Source of the DNA: Microcebus murinus
Taxonomy: Eukaryota > Chordata > Mammalia > Primates > Cheirogaleidae
Direction: 5' to 3'
Length of the DNA: 64,000 nt
Assembly: GCF_040939455.1 (NCBI RefSeq)
Contig: NC_134136.1
Span: 101,544,014 to 101,608,013, forward strand
The position numbers and the translations under genes were made by a program. Each line of letters begins with the position of its first letter. Position 1 is the stretch's first letter. Under the pieces are notes generated by a model. That model had not been told where the DNA came from. It worked only from the letters and a program-made list of their open reading frames with translations, and did no database searches. Below are positions 1 through 11,556 of this stretch, in pieces.

Positions 1-1088
1 CTAATGTTAATTCGTTTATAGATTTGAAGCATCAATGAAAATGCTTGCCAGAGAAGTACAATTAATTCAGCATGTCTCGCTAAACAGATTAAACAGTCTT
101 TCCAAATTGTTTTCATGAATTTTATACAAAGATTAAATTTGTCAAGATAAAATTATCTAAAAAACAAAGTAAAGTCTAGAAAGATATGCAGCTCATCAAG
201 CCAAGATAATAATAGCATAAGTTCTATCTATGGTGTTATATTGTAATTGCTTGCTCCTGTTATTGCACATTTGTTGAGTGTTATACACTTCATATATGTT
301 TGGGGACCTATTTGTAAGCTTTATTAGTTTAATTTTTTATTTTTCTCAATTATTGAAGAAATTTTCATATTTTTTGATGTTATTAATAGTAAAAATCACA
401 GGACTGTATTTCCATAAGATTTGAATTTCTAATATACATGAGATAATATTTCACCCAAGTGTACTATGAAAAAAATTTCATGTATATGTACATGCTGTCA
501 CAGTTTGATCATAAACAAGGAATTCAGCCAAGCTGAGGAGGGATAAAATAAATAGAATCTAAGCAATGAGGCAGACTAGATTACATTACTACTAACATAA
601 ACTGAAGCCAAATTTCTGGGGTTTTCACTGCCTAGGTCTTTTCTGAATGAAAGGACTAGGATTTAAGCCACAGAATGTTGACTTAGGATCTTATAATATA
701 CCTTATAAGGACTACTGAAATATCTGATAAGGTTTAGTCTAAAACAAAGTAAATTATCAGGCATTAATATTTTGTGTACATATTCTAAACAGATGAAAAA
801 CTATATTTTTTAATTTAGGAGGAAACAGAAATGAGAACATTTTCAAAGATATCAACCAGTTAAATTTTAGATCTGTATAATAAAAAAAGTTTCTTAATAA
901 TCTGAACATTTTAGAAATGAGATGAGTTCTCTGATAACATGTTCAAAATTACCAGCATTGTTATAGTGGAGGTTATGTATCCTACCACCAGGGATATTAC
1001 CGTATATGTGATTTTTGTTTGGAAAGGGAACAAGAACCTCTCTCACAATTAGGATTTGGAAATTCTGCAATTGCATTTATCTGTGTGT
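1..1088. other. AT-rich DNA, nothing recognised
   Basis: No gene, promoter-like CpG cluster or repeat that I can name. The only frame, on the minus strand at 894-1076, has no family signature and looks like chance. Confidence 0.5.
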
Positions 1089-1432
1089 TCATTCATAGAA
1101 TAAACATTTCTTAAGAATTTCTGAAGGACCAGATGCTGTGTTAGACTTTAAGGAGACAGTAGTGGATATGTCATAATTCCTGCTTTTAAAATGCTTAGAG
1201 CTGGGGGGACAGATAATCAAAGGGAAACTCCCTGAAGAGTGTGAAAACTGTAAAGCAAGTAGTGCTAAATGGTAGGAAAGTACATGCGAAAGCATTTAAC
1301 CCAGTTTGGATGTATCAGGGAAAGCTTCCTGGAGGGGATATTAAAGGTCAAATAGTAGTTAATTTAGCCAACAGAAAGAAGCTAGAGAGAAAGCATACCA
1401 GTTAGAGGGAGCAGCATGGATAAAGGCTCCAC
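1089..1432 (-). repeat. L2 LINE relic (antisense)
   Basis: The plus strand follows the reverse complement of the L2 3' region in order: an attcat..aacattt.tta start, then ccagatgctgtg, an 'aattcctgctt...atgcttagag' block, a gggggacagataat block, and a cagttagagggagcagc stretch near the far end. It is highly diverged and has no coding capacity. The frames at 1089-1295 and 1359-1541 on the minus strand fall in it and are not genes. Confidence 0.55.
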
Positions 1433-2494
1433 AATATAATATTGTACAACTCATTTGGTAAAACACAACAAACAAACAAACAAAACTGCATTGCTCATGC
1501 ATAGAACATGAGCCACGTAATACCAAGCTGTAACAAAACACAGATAACTGGAGTCATCTCTGAGTAAAGCTTTCAGAAAAATTACATATGATTTAAAGCT
1601 TGTCCAATGATAGAAAAAATTCATTAAAATATTTTATAGCAAATAAATAACTTCAAACAGCAGGGGGCACTGAATATTAGCAATTTCAATACATAACATT
1701 TAAGTGGCACTAAGCGATATCATTTTATACATTTTAAATTTACTTTTACATAAATTTCAATGTGAGCAATCACTGTGTGAGTTCAGTGATAGACCTAGAT
1801 CTCACACATATTTTTGCTGTTCATAATGAGTGCTAAGAACACGTGATTCGTTTTATGTTATATTGTCATAGTAGGAGATAGAATGAGGACATGAAATGGA
1901 TAATACAATTAATATTTGAGAAGTATTTTGAAACAGAACATAATCAGTGTAAAATAAGGCTTTTATTCTCCATGCTTGCACAGCATGAGAGAGTAATAAA
2001 AAATTGCAGGGAAAACAGTATATAACATGCTGCTGTCTATTATCAAAAACATTAGATTAAAAAGTTCAAGAGGTCTTAGAATGTGAAAGTTGGGTGAGAG
2101 GTCAAGGGTTAATTTTGTAAGGACTTAGTATCCCAACGTATATGATATAGATTTGATGCTGGGGAGATGACCCAATTAGAAATAGCACTTCTAATATTAT
2201 TTCACATTACAGCATTTGAAAATGCATCACAAGATATCAATTTACTTCCATCTGTAGGTATTTCCAATCATCAGATACACTCCACTGAAGAGAAAATTGC
2301 TATGGAAAAAGAAACATCTTATGCTGTGAATCATGTCTATGGCCTAGTGGTTAGGGAAAGTGCAAAGGGAGAGGAAGGGATAGAAAGAAATAAGTTCAAA
2401 GGACTCTGGTAGGGGAAAAAGAATTTAAAATAAAATTTTTGCCTTTTTCCCACTAATAATACTATTTGTTTTAAGCTCAGTACATACCAGAATC
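1433..2494. other. AT-rich DNA, nothing recognised
   Basis: Contains a short (CAAA)n run at 1467-1485. The 81-codon plus frame at 2167-2412 has no recognisable motif, no signal peptide and no coding-type composition, so I treat it as chance. Confidence 0.45.
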
Positions 2495-2690
2495 TTTCAT
2501 ATGAAATTAGTTAATCTTTTCAAGTATTCAAAGTTGGCATTGTTTCCTTCTTGTTACAAATGAGGAAGTTCAGGTTGAGAAAAGTTATATAAATTGCCTG
2601 ATTTCACAGAACTACCAATAGCCAAAGGTGAGATTTAGACCTCCTGTCCTTTTGCCTGCAAATCCTGTGGTTTTCCAATATGCCAAGTTT
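2495..2690 (-). repeat. MIR SINE relic (antisense)
   Basis: Matches the reverse complement of the MIR core: a gttaatcttttcaa block, then acaaatgaggaagttcagg in place of the consensus 'acagatgaggaaactgagg', then a ttgcctgatttcacagaac block standing for the 'cttgcccaaggtcacacagc' segment. It is diverged, as expected for an ancient mammalian SINE. Confidence 0.7.
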
Positions 2691-3484
2691 CGTAGGAGTA
2701 ACACATGGGTATTTGCCCAGATTACCTTCCTGGTTTAACTCATGTGCTCAAAAGAACCCCAATTCCATAGCCATCCTGGATTATATTTTCCCGGCTGTAA
2801 TGTCTGGCACACAGTGCTGCTGTAGTTTACTTGGATCACAACATAACCTCTCTGAAGGTTAAGGAAAAAAGTTAAGCTCTTACTTTCCTGTACCTGTGTA
2901 GTGAAAAGTCAGGCAATGCATAACCCTGAGCAGACCATTTGTAGAGGAATTCACAAAGCAAACCTCAAGTGATGAATCCCAAGAAAAAGCACTCAAGTCA
3001 CTGGGTCAGAAGAGATCTCCAGAGAAAAGAGCCTATGGCATCTAGAAGATTCCACCAGAGTGAAAATGGTCTAACACAGTCAAGAGCAGCTGAGTGGTTC
3101 TATCTTCACATATCAATTCCTGTTTGGTTGGCTCTGTCACCTAAGTAAGCATTACCCAAAATAAATTCCATGAAACTTTAGTTGTGCCAGATTCTCTAAA
3201 AGAAAAAAAAAAAAAAAACTATGGTGAAAAGGTAAGTTTGGGAATTTTGTTTCTATTTCCCTCATAGAGATTCATAGAAAGGCAAATTATTTATTTTAAA
3301 CAGAGCATTTCCCGAATATATTTGACTACTGAATATTTTTGTCAGTAGTAATGCCTATTAACCTATGGAATAATGTTCTGAGAGATATGCATTGGGAAAT
3401 TCTATACTGTTAATAGAATAATGGCTTCCAGTTTTCTTACCAACTAAAGTCTTCCTATTATTTTTCTCACTTAGACCTTGTGTT
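2691..3484. other. Unassigned stretch
   Basis: No gene seen. It holds an A-rich run near 3204-3220 and slightly GC-richer DNA at 2900-3150 that might be an old LTR or internal repeat piece, but I cannot name it. Confidence 0.4.
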
Positions 3485-3838
<354 letters not shown>

Positions 3839-4083
3839 TTTTCACTAGGGTCTTTACAAAATTTAATCAGAGAGTACTGTTAGACTTTTTGAAATATTGG
3901 CAGGGGAAAAATCCCAGAAACTCTCATAACTCTTTATAGAATTTCCTTGAGTTACAAATTTGAAACTGGAAAGTACTATTCTAAGAAGAAATTACTTGTT
4001 AAATAGATTTTACTCGTTACCGTCATAGTTCTTTTATGGTTAAAAACAATTGCCATCTCCTCAGCATATTTTGCTAAGCTCAC

Positions 4084-4240
4084 AGAGGAATGGAAAGAGT
4101 GAAATTTTTGGTTTGACTTTGAGTTCCCCAACGATCTCCCTGTTTGGAGGAGGTATATCAACGTAAACATGAGAGGTTCCATTTTTATCTTCATCAGGTA
4201 ATTCATATTCTAGCATCTCCATCCTTTCTGCTAGTCTGGT
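4084..4240 (-). other. Coding-like segment, possible exon or processed-pseudogene remnant
   Basis: On the minus strand this stretch reads as about 52 open codons with a protein-like composition, including LAERMEMLEYELPDEDKNG and VYVDIPPPNRE. The open frame extends about 17 codons further upstream (to about 4290) before it meets stops, and about six codons past 4084 before a stop. A CCCAG at the upstream end (4244-4240) could be a splice acceptor and TCT|GTGAGC at the downstream end (4086-4078) could be a donor. The pyrimidine tract before the AG is poor. I do not recognise the protein. Alternatives are a decayed retrocopy piece or chance; composition alone favours former coding sequence. Confidence 0.3.
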
Positions 4241-4414
4241 CTGGGCCCAGGGGCTTGGCCAACATCTGATACAAGTAAATCATAACACAAATTATCAAGA
4301 GGAATTTTCATTGTATGGGTTATTCAAAGTTTAAAGGAAAAACATTTAGCTTAGATTTGAAAGGTTTTGTAGAGCTCTACATTTTTCTGTCTCCAAGTTC
4401 TGAAAATAGGAATG

Positions 4415-4448
4415 ATATTTCTACATTTGAAATATTTCTACATTTGAA
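4415..4448. repeat. Perfect 17-bp tandem duplication
   Basis: ATATTTCTACATTTGAA occurs at 4415-4431 and again at 4432-4448 with no mismatch. The perfect match in otherwise unique AT-rich DNA suggests a recent replication-slippage duplication. Confidence 0.95.
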
Positions 4449-6560
4449 GCAATAAATTATTAATAAAGAATACTATAGTACATATCTACCATGTTATTAT
4501 TAAATTCCTTTTTTAAACTTTTTATTTAATTTATTATTACACACACTATCTAATATATGTTTAAACTTACCATAAGGCATCTTTCAATTATTTGAGGCTG
4601 CAAATAACATACAAGTAGAAAACATTATGTTTTCCTCTTCACATGTATTCATTATATATTTATTACCATTCACATAAGCACCAAAAAGTTGTTATTTGAT
4701 AAGATAAAATTTTCTTTACCTGAACTTTAATTGTTTGATTTGTCTTATTTATTTTCCAGATACACTATGTCTTGGTTATAAGAAATGAGACTTCTTTTAT
4801 GGGGAAAATTGTCATGTTGCCCATCCCTGTTCACCATCAGGGGGCTATTTATTTGTTTGGTTTTTTTCCACCTGCCTCTGTTCCTGGCTTATGACTCAAG
4901 CAATGCAGTACTTGATCCTCTTCATTTTGGTGAATAGGAGAAAGATGATAGATAAATTTTATGTATATAATATATGTAATATTTCATATAATATATATGT
5001 AATATTTCATATATACAATATATGTAATAATTATCACAATGTTCTAAAATAATAAAGAATTTATTTGGCTAATTATCAATGTGTTATAAAAATTGAATCC
5101 AGAAAATATTAAGTATGGATTTTAAATCTTTAAATATGTAAAGACCTTTTGAAAAATATGTCATATCTATGCATCCAAAGGAAAGGGAAATGAGCCCAAT
5201 GATTAAAGCAAAACACCAAATGGCAATGACCACTCACACATACACACTCACTGTCTCCACAAATATATATAATTTGGCCAAAAATCAGATGTTTTCAAAA
5301 AGGATCACCAGACCCCTTTGTGCCTTTACTATTTGCTTGAAAGATACTTGTTTAGTATTATTGAAAAGATAGCATGATGATATGAGTTACTGATATCTAT
5401 TTAGAGTGTTTGAGCCAGAACACTCAGTTAAAACAGAAATGAACAGAGAAGCTAATATGTAGACTGGTTTGGTTAATGATATGGCAGTTTTAGTTTAATT
5501 TTGGGATGCACCAATTGTCTATTTAACTATACCAATTGACAAATCACTTTGAAGAATACTGCCATATGTTTTCACTACCTTATATTCCCAGACTATTATG
5601 ATAACCTATAAAAAATGTTTTATTTGTATTATCTATTTTATCTGAACATTTGTCATAATTATTTATAATTTTTACATATAAAATTATAAATATTATCCCT
5701 TAAAACTGTCTAAATAAATTTAAGTTCTTTGGATATTTCTCTTATCACATTTTCTTTGTTAAAACATCTGAAAATATGATTTTTTTTCTTGCAATATTAT
5801 ATTGTAAAACAGGAACAGAAGGAAACCCTCTATTGAAAAAGAATGAGGAACCCTCCTCCTATCCTAGTCAGGGTTTAGGAGAAGTTTAGGCAAATGTAAA
5901 CAGTTTTTAAAAATTGCTTCTCACACTTCTTCATATATAATCCATTAAATACTGATCAGATAAAGAAATTTACATACAGGTTAATTATTTTCATTAAAAT
6001 CATATTCAGGAATCTTAATATTGAGAGTCTATATTATTGTGGCTTCCATAGATTTTCATTTCCTTAATATTATTTTTCTTTTGCTAAATTATATCTTTTA
6101 TAAAAATTTTGAATATGGCATATAGACGGAATGATCTGTTTTTATCTATTTTTATGAACACATTTTTAAATAGAAAGAAATCATTATTTTATATAAAGAT
6201 TACAAAATAACCTACCAATGTTCAGTACGAGCTCGAGTTAAAACGTTGTTAGAGGAAAAAAGCAAGTCCAGGAGTTCAAAAGTCATTCAAATGAAGGCAC
6301 AAAGCACCTGAAAATAAATCAGCACATGCAACATACACCATCCCTCCCTAGGATACTAATACAAGAAACAATAAATAGTGACAAAGAACAAGACTGGTTT
6401 ATAAATTTAAGTTATAATACCTATTACAATATAAATTCTAATTCTTTGCATTAGAGTATCTGTATTAATACAATTATATTTTTGTTCACAATATCTCAGT
6501 ATTTAAAAGTATTTAAGTATATAAATATGTACTTAAAGGCAGATGGTGGTAATACTGCTA

Positions 6561-6797
6561 GGTTGTTTAATTTTTTTTTTTTTATTTAGGGGGTATGAGT
6601 GTTTTGTTGTTGTTACATGGATGAATTATATCATGCTGCAGTCAGGGCTCTCAGTGTACCTGTCACCAGAATAGTGTACATCGTACTCTGTGCTCGATTA
6701 TTCGATAGGTAGATTTTTATCCCTTAACCCCTCCCACCCTCTACCCTTCTTAGTTTCCAGTGTCCATTATAGCGCTTTCTAAGGGTTGTTTAATTTT
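6561..6797 (-). mobile_element. Short 5'-truncated L1 (3' end only), antisense, perfect TSD
   Basis: A poly-T run at 6571-6583 is followed by about 200 bp of L1 3' end in reverse complement (TTGTTACATGGATGAATTAT, TCAGGGCTCTCAGTGTACC, a CCCCTCCCACCCT block). It is flanked by a perfect 14-bp target-site duplication GGTTGTTTAATTTT at 6561-6574 and 6784-6797. It has the same general form as the L1 3' end at 24822. Severe 5' truncation explains the lack of coding sequence. Confidence 0.88.
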
Positions 6798-8404
6798 CTT
6801 AGCATGACCAAGAATTCCCAATTTTATAAAAAATGGGGAAGTCTCCACATGACAGCAAAGCTTCTATTAGAAACACTTGACGGGGGGGTCATTTTTGTTC
6901 TCTTATTTATTGTGACACCCAATCAGTGCATGAGTGTATTTGTTAAGGCTGCATAATAAATGTGACAGGTGGCTGTGCAATGCGAAAGCAACTCAAGCTA
7001 TTCTTTATACAGACAATTAAATATTTCCTTGTAGTTGTGCCACTAATGTAGTTTGCTCACTCTGCTACCTGTCTATTCTCCTCTAACCCAAAATGAGTCT
7101 TTAAAACAAGAGAAATATATTGAAGCTTTAAATGTATGATTCATACTCTATTATGTTTTTTTTTTAAGTCAGACATTTTGAGATAGGCCATGTGGACTAT
7201 ACTGCCAAGACTTCTCGTGCGAGATGTAAATTAATTTATTACTGCAAAATCGGGTCGACATCATTTTTAAAGGCTACTTGAACACATTAGGGGATGTGAA
7301 ATTAAAGCAAAACCTCCGAGCAAAATCTCCGAACAAAATCTCCGAACAAAGCAGGCTTGTGTTTGATAAGTGAAACATGTTTTTCTTTTTTCTTCACAGG
7401 AAAAAACCCCACAAAATATAAGGTTCAATGCAATTCACCAACACCCCTAAATTGAATTTTAAGCCTAGCATCTGTTTCTTGGATGACTGCGGGTTTACCA
7501 CCCAGGGTGTTGAGAGACTCACATGAACTGACTAGCTTCTCTTTGTTCTGATCTCTATTTATCTCCTCAGGCCCAATTCTCTCCTCCTTCTGCAAAAGAC
7601 TGAAATTAAGTAATGCTGCATGCACTCTCTAATTTTAGTCATAGCATTCTTCTCAGGATGGTGGGGTGGAGAGACTATATTGTGACAAATATTTCACCCT
7701 TTCTTCAATCTAGAGATGATAATTTCAGTGTCCTTTATAATAGATATGGGAGGTTTAAAAATGTCTCCCTCTTAGCAGCTGTAAAATTGTTATCATAAAA
7801 TAACCTGATTTTTGCTATTTTATTTCATTGCTTTAGAATCAGGAGGAGGAGTTTTTTATTAGAAAAAAAGAAAACGATTCTGTGAACTTCTGTTCATCTG
7901 GTAATTCATTTTAAGATTAAGGCTATAGTTTTTAAGATACTTAGTTTTTACATTATTACTTATGTTTCTCATTTATAAGTTTACTACACCAACTAGATGC
8001 TCAAAGATATTTTTGATGAGTAAAATTATAAAAAGCTTCAGTGATTTTTATATACTAAGTCTCAATTCCAAAATCTGCAACCTCTATATGTTGGGATTTA
8101 TATTTCCAATTCATATAGTCAGGTAGCATAATTTTTAAGACCCTCTTTGATATAATTCTGACTTTTAGGCAGCTATAACACTATTTACAAAGTGCTGATG
8201 ATGGCTTGTGTCAGTTTGACTTGTCACAGACTCCTTGTTATTCTTATTGATACACACTCTATGAAATAGAAAAGCATTTGAGTTGACTGAATAAACCATG
8301 AAAATGTAAATATACAGAAATGATCAAGGAAATCTGAGGAGACTGAGAGAAGGACTGTCTGTGTCCCATAGTGATCTAAATAGTTGATTTGCTCACAGCT
8401 TTTA
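6798..8404. other. Unassigned AT-rich DNA
   Basis: Outside the minisatellite I recognise nothing. The opposite-strand frames at 7425-7625 and 7613-7798 overlap slightly and show no family features. Confidence 0.4.
7308..7350. repeat. 13-bp minisatellite with one CpG per unit
   Basis: Three adjacent units: CAAAACCTCCGAG (7308-7320), CAAAATCTCCGAA (7321-7333) and CAAAATCTCCGAA (7334-7346), then a partial CAAA. Each unit keeps a CpG, giving three CpGs spaced 13 bp apart in a CpG-poor region. Confidence 0.95.
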
Positions 8405-8770
8405 ATTTATTCATTCCACAAATACAGTATGTGAAATATTACCAGCTAAGTGCCTGGGATTCACTGGTAACAATGGTAGACACTTTCCCAAAGACTAGGA
8501 GTCCACAAAGAACATTCAATTAAACAAAAATTCAAGTATGATGTGTGTTAGGACAGTGGGTCACAGATTCTAAGGAAACATGGCAGAGAAAAAATGTCTT
8601 ATGTAAATTGGGAAAGTGGTTAAAGTCCTTCTTGAGGAAGAGACATCAGTGTGGTGATTTGAAGGATGAGGGAGCATTCAGTGAAGAGGAAAGAAGGGGA
8701 GGTCCGGAGAGAGAATACAGAAAGCATGATGCATTGCCCAAGCTGAAGGAGATTCCATGGGTCTGCTTTG
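8405..8770 (-). repeat. L2 LINE relic (antisense)
   Basis: Begins with a tttattcattccacaaatac L2 end (reverse complement) and runs through ctaagtgcctgggattcac, then a gaggaagagacatcagtgtgg and tttgaaggatgagggagc block that corresponds to the L2 'gaaggtgacatttgagc...gaaggaagtgaggga' segment. The three overlapping frames in 8545-8941 on both strands derive from this relic or its flank and are not genes. Confidence 0.6.
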
Positions 8771-10504
8771 ATGATGCTTGGAGAAAGTGAGGCAGATAAC
8801 TCTTTGTATCCACTTGTATGTATGAATATTAGCAGGGAACAGCCAACTGGGCCAACTTCTAAGGTAAAACTGGGCTGAGTGGCCAAAAAGCATTATGTAG
8901 AAGTCTTTGACTATAGCTGTGCTTTTTTTTTGTAACTTCACTGGAGCATTTGCCTTCTATTCTTTTGTAAATTTGTTCCCACTTATCCTGAGTAAAACAT
9001 TCACATACTCCAAACAAATCTCTCAGTTAGTCTTACCAGCCCACCTTCCTCTCAATTTCCGTTTTCAATCTAAGCACTTTCTTCTTGGCCAAACTCACTT
9101 CTTTCATTTGTAGCTGATAGGAGGAGAACTCTTTTTGTCTTTTTCAGTATTGGCCCAAATTAGACTGAAGTTTACTTCCTAAACCACTTGCCATTGCAAA
9201 GAATGTGGGGAGTTTATAAAAGTTAGCATTCATTCAAATTTGTATGAATTTATTCTCAACTTTAAATGTGGACCTCTTCTCTAAGGATAAATATAGAAAA
9301 TTTGCCAAGAGAGTAGAATTTAGGTGCCCTCACCACACACACACACAAAAGAAGAGGTAACTTAAAGGTGATGATTATGTTAAATTGCTTACCTATAGTA
9401 ATCACTTCACTGTAGATGTGTTAATCAAACATATTGTACACCTTAAATTTATACAATATAGAAATTTTAAAAACGTGTGTTTTCTCTAATGTTTGCTCAG
9501 TTGCGTAAAAAAGGCTTTGCATAGAGGAAAGGCTAAACCTATGGAAGATATTCATTAGTTTTATGAGAGTCTCTTGAAATTCAAATAGTAAGATTTTTTA
9601 ATTGTTTGAAGGGAAATTTTTAGATACAAATGCAAAAATAAGAAATAGTCAACAGAAAATGTTTTTTCTATGTGCTAAGATGTGTTTGAATGACAAAAAG
9701 GGAAAACTCAAAGTAAACCACCATTTTGCCAACAGACACATTGTTTATTTTTAGACAAAATGTTAATGTCACAACTTAAAATTACCTTATCCTTTTTCTT
9801 CTTGGAAAACTAATGACTGAAAAAATAATCCATTAAAACTGAATAAGCTAAATAAAAACATAATTGGGTCTTAAACATAAGCAAACAAAACTTATATTGC
9901 ATAGCTAATAGTAACACTGCTGAAATACAGCCATCTGTTCAACTTGAAAACTTTATTTTGAAATTGTTACTGAGTATAAGTAACAATGGTCTTGGATATC
10001 CTGTTCCAAAATCGGTTCTCCATTAAGAACATTTGTGAATTATTTTTATGATTAATACATTTTTAAAACATTTTGCAGAGGATTTTATTGGGGGGTTCCT
10101 GGTTTAGTTTTGATTTCTTTGATTTTTTAAATCATTCTTTACAAATTTCTTATATTTTAAAAATATTTCCTATGTTCAAAGGTCATGTCTCTTTGGTTTT
10201 GTTATGGATCACCCAAAATACATGATTATTACTTCGATTGTTTTCTTTATTTTTAGATATTTCTACCTTCAATTACTAAATGGAAAGAGTGAGGAACTCT
10301 AATCAGCAAGGAGCTCTTTGGTCCCAGTGCAGAGAAACAAGTTTAACCAGAAATCATAAGTTCATGGCTTTGTGCAGTCATTGTAATATTACTTCCATTA
10401 AACCATATAGGATGCCATAGAGTGATCAATGGAGAATGGAGTTTACACTGTAATATAAATTCCACAAGAGAAGATCTTTTTTTTTGGTTTTTATTTTTGT
10501 CTTT
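8771..10504. other. Unassigned AT-rich DNA
   Basis: Only a short (AC)n at 9331-9346 stands out. The 68-codon frame at 8907-9113 is hydrophobic by T-richness alone and has no recognisable family. Confidence 0.4.
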
Positions 10505-10592
10505 TGTACACTGAAGTACTCCAGATGCCTAGGAGAATATTTAGCACATAGAAAATGTTCATTAAATATTTGTTGAAAGAATGAATGAAAGC
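10505..10592 (+). repeat. L2 LINE 3' tail
   Basis: Shows the L2 3' terminus in sense: TTTAGCACATAGAAAATGTT, then CATTAAATATTTGTTGAAAG and short ATGA repeats (AATGAATGAAAG). Only the last roughly 90 bp remain. Confidence 0.7.
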
Positions 10593-10599
10593 TAGAAAG

Positions 10600-10800
10600 G
10601 AGATAGGATATAACATTTATCAAATGTAGGTATTGTTATGAGCACTTCACAATACACCATCTTAGTACAATACTTATACAATACATATGGAGGAAGCATG
10701 AATATTACATTTTAACAGAAAAGAAAACTAAGGTTCAAAATGGTGAGTTTAATTACCCAAAAGTTTATAGTCAGTAACCAGCTGATCTGGCAATCAAAAT
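10600..10800 (-). repeat. MIR SINE relic (antisense)
   Basis: Reads as reversed MIR: 'aacatttatcaaatg', 'tgagcacttcacaata', 'acagaaaagaaaactaagg' for the 'acagatgaggaaactgagg' block, then 'aattacccaaaagttta'. It lies directly behind the L2 tail. Confidence 0.6.
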
Positions 10801-11104
10801 ATATTTAACAGGCTGGCCAAATAATACACTAGTAACAGTATCAGACTATTTATAAAATGTATCAGACAGAGTAACAGTTGAATATTGCAGTAGCCCATGA
10901 GATCCCCCACCATTGAGAACCCATGATTGAAGTAGCAAGGGAGAATAATTACTGTGGATGAGATACACCACAGATTTAATCAATTGCCAAGATTCCCTAC
11001 TAGGAGGAGCCACCAGTAATATATATCATTGAGATTACCTGTTGATAGGTACAATGCTTAAAGAAAATATACATGGCTACGTTAGGGAAACCATTATTAT
11101 TTGA

Positions 11105-11192
11105 TAGCCATTACATTAGCTTTCTATTGCTACTATAACATAGTACTCACAAATATAGTAGCTTATCTTAGACTTTTGTAGGCCAGAAGTTT
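11105..11192 (+). repeat. Old mammalian interspersed repeat, 5' part of a split copy
   Basis: TTAGCTTTCTATTGCTACTA, TAACATAGTACTCACAAATA and TAGTAGCTTATCTTAGA match a common old mammalian repeat whose usual text is 'gtttcctattgctgctgtaacaaattaccacaaa'. I recognise the element but am unsure of its database name. It stops at GGCCAGAAGTTT, where the L1 is inserted, and resumes at 15572. Confidence 0.6.
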
Positions 11193-11556
11193 GTTTTTAA
11201 ATTATTATGGGTACATAATCATTGTGTATCTTTATAGAGTTCATGTGATGTTTTGTTACAGGCATACAGTGGGAATTAATCAAATCAGAGTAATTGGGGT
11301 ATCCATCACCTCAGGCATTTGCCATTTCTTTATGTTAGGAACATTCCATTTCCACTATTTTAGTTCTGCTTAAGTATACCCTAATGTATCATTTATAGTC
11401 ATTTTTTGTGCTAATCAAATATGGTTCATTCTATCTCATTATCTAACCATATTTTTGTACCCATTAACCATCCCCATTTTATCCCCCCTCCCTGATAGCC
11501 TTCTCAATCTCTGATAACCATCATTCCATTTTGTCTCCATGAAATCAATTGCTTTT
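11193..11556 (-). mobile_element. Older L1, 3' part (antisense), first piece of the nest
   Basis: L1 3' untranslated sequence in reverse complement (TTATTATGGGTACATAATCA, a CATCACCTCAGGCATTTGCC block, a CCCCCCTCCCTGATAGCC block). Its insertion left TAGGCCAGAAGTTT at 11179-11192 and TAGGTCAGAAGTTT at 15572-15585, a 14-bp target-site duplication with one mismatch. It is interrupted after 11556 by another L1 and continues at 12808. Confidence 0.8.

Larger units (their letters stand above)
3839..6560. other. AT-rich DNA, mostly unassigned
   Basis: Apart from the coding-like segment and the 17-bp duplication listed separately, I see no gene or named repeat. An imperfect AT tandem of about 24 bp per unit (ATATATGTAATATTTCATAT) lies at 4964-5030. 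The plus frame at 5169-5372 has no recognisable family. Confidence 0.4.

Noticed and set aside
4964..5030. AT-rich tandem considered as an origin-like or matrix-attachment site
   Set aside because: Imperfect ATATATGTAATATTT units fit simple slippage, and no independent signal supports either role.
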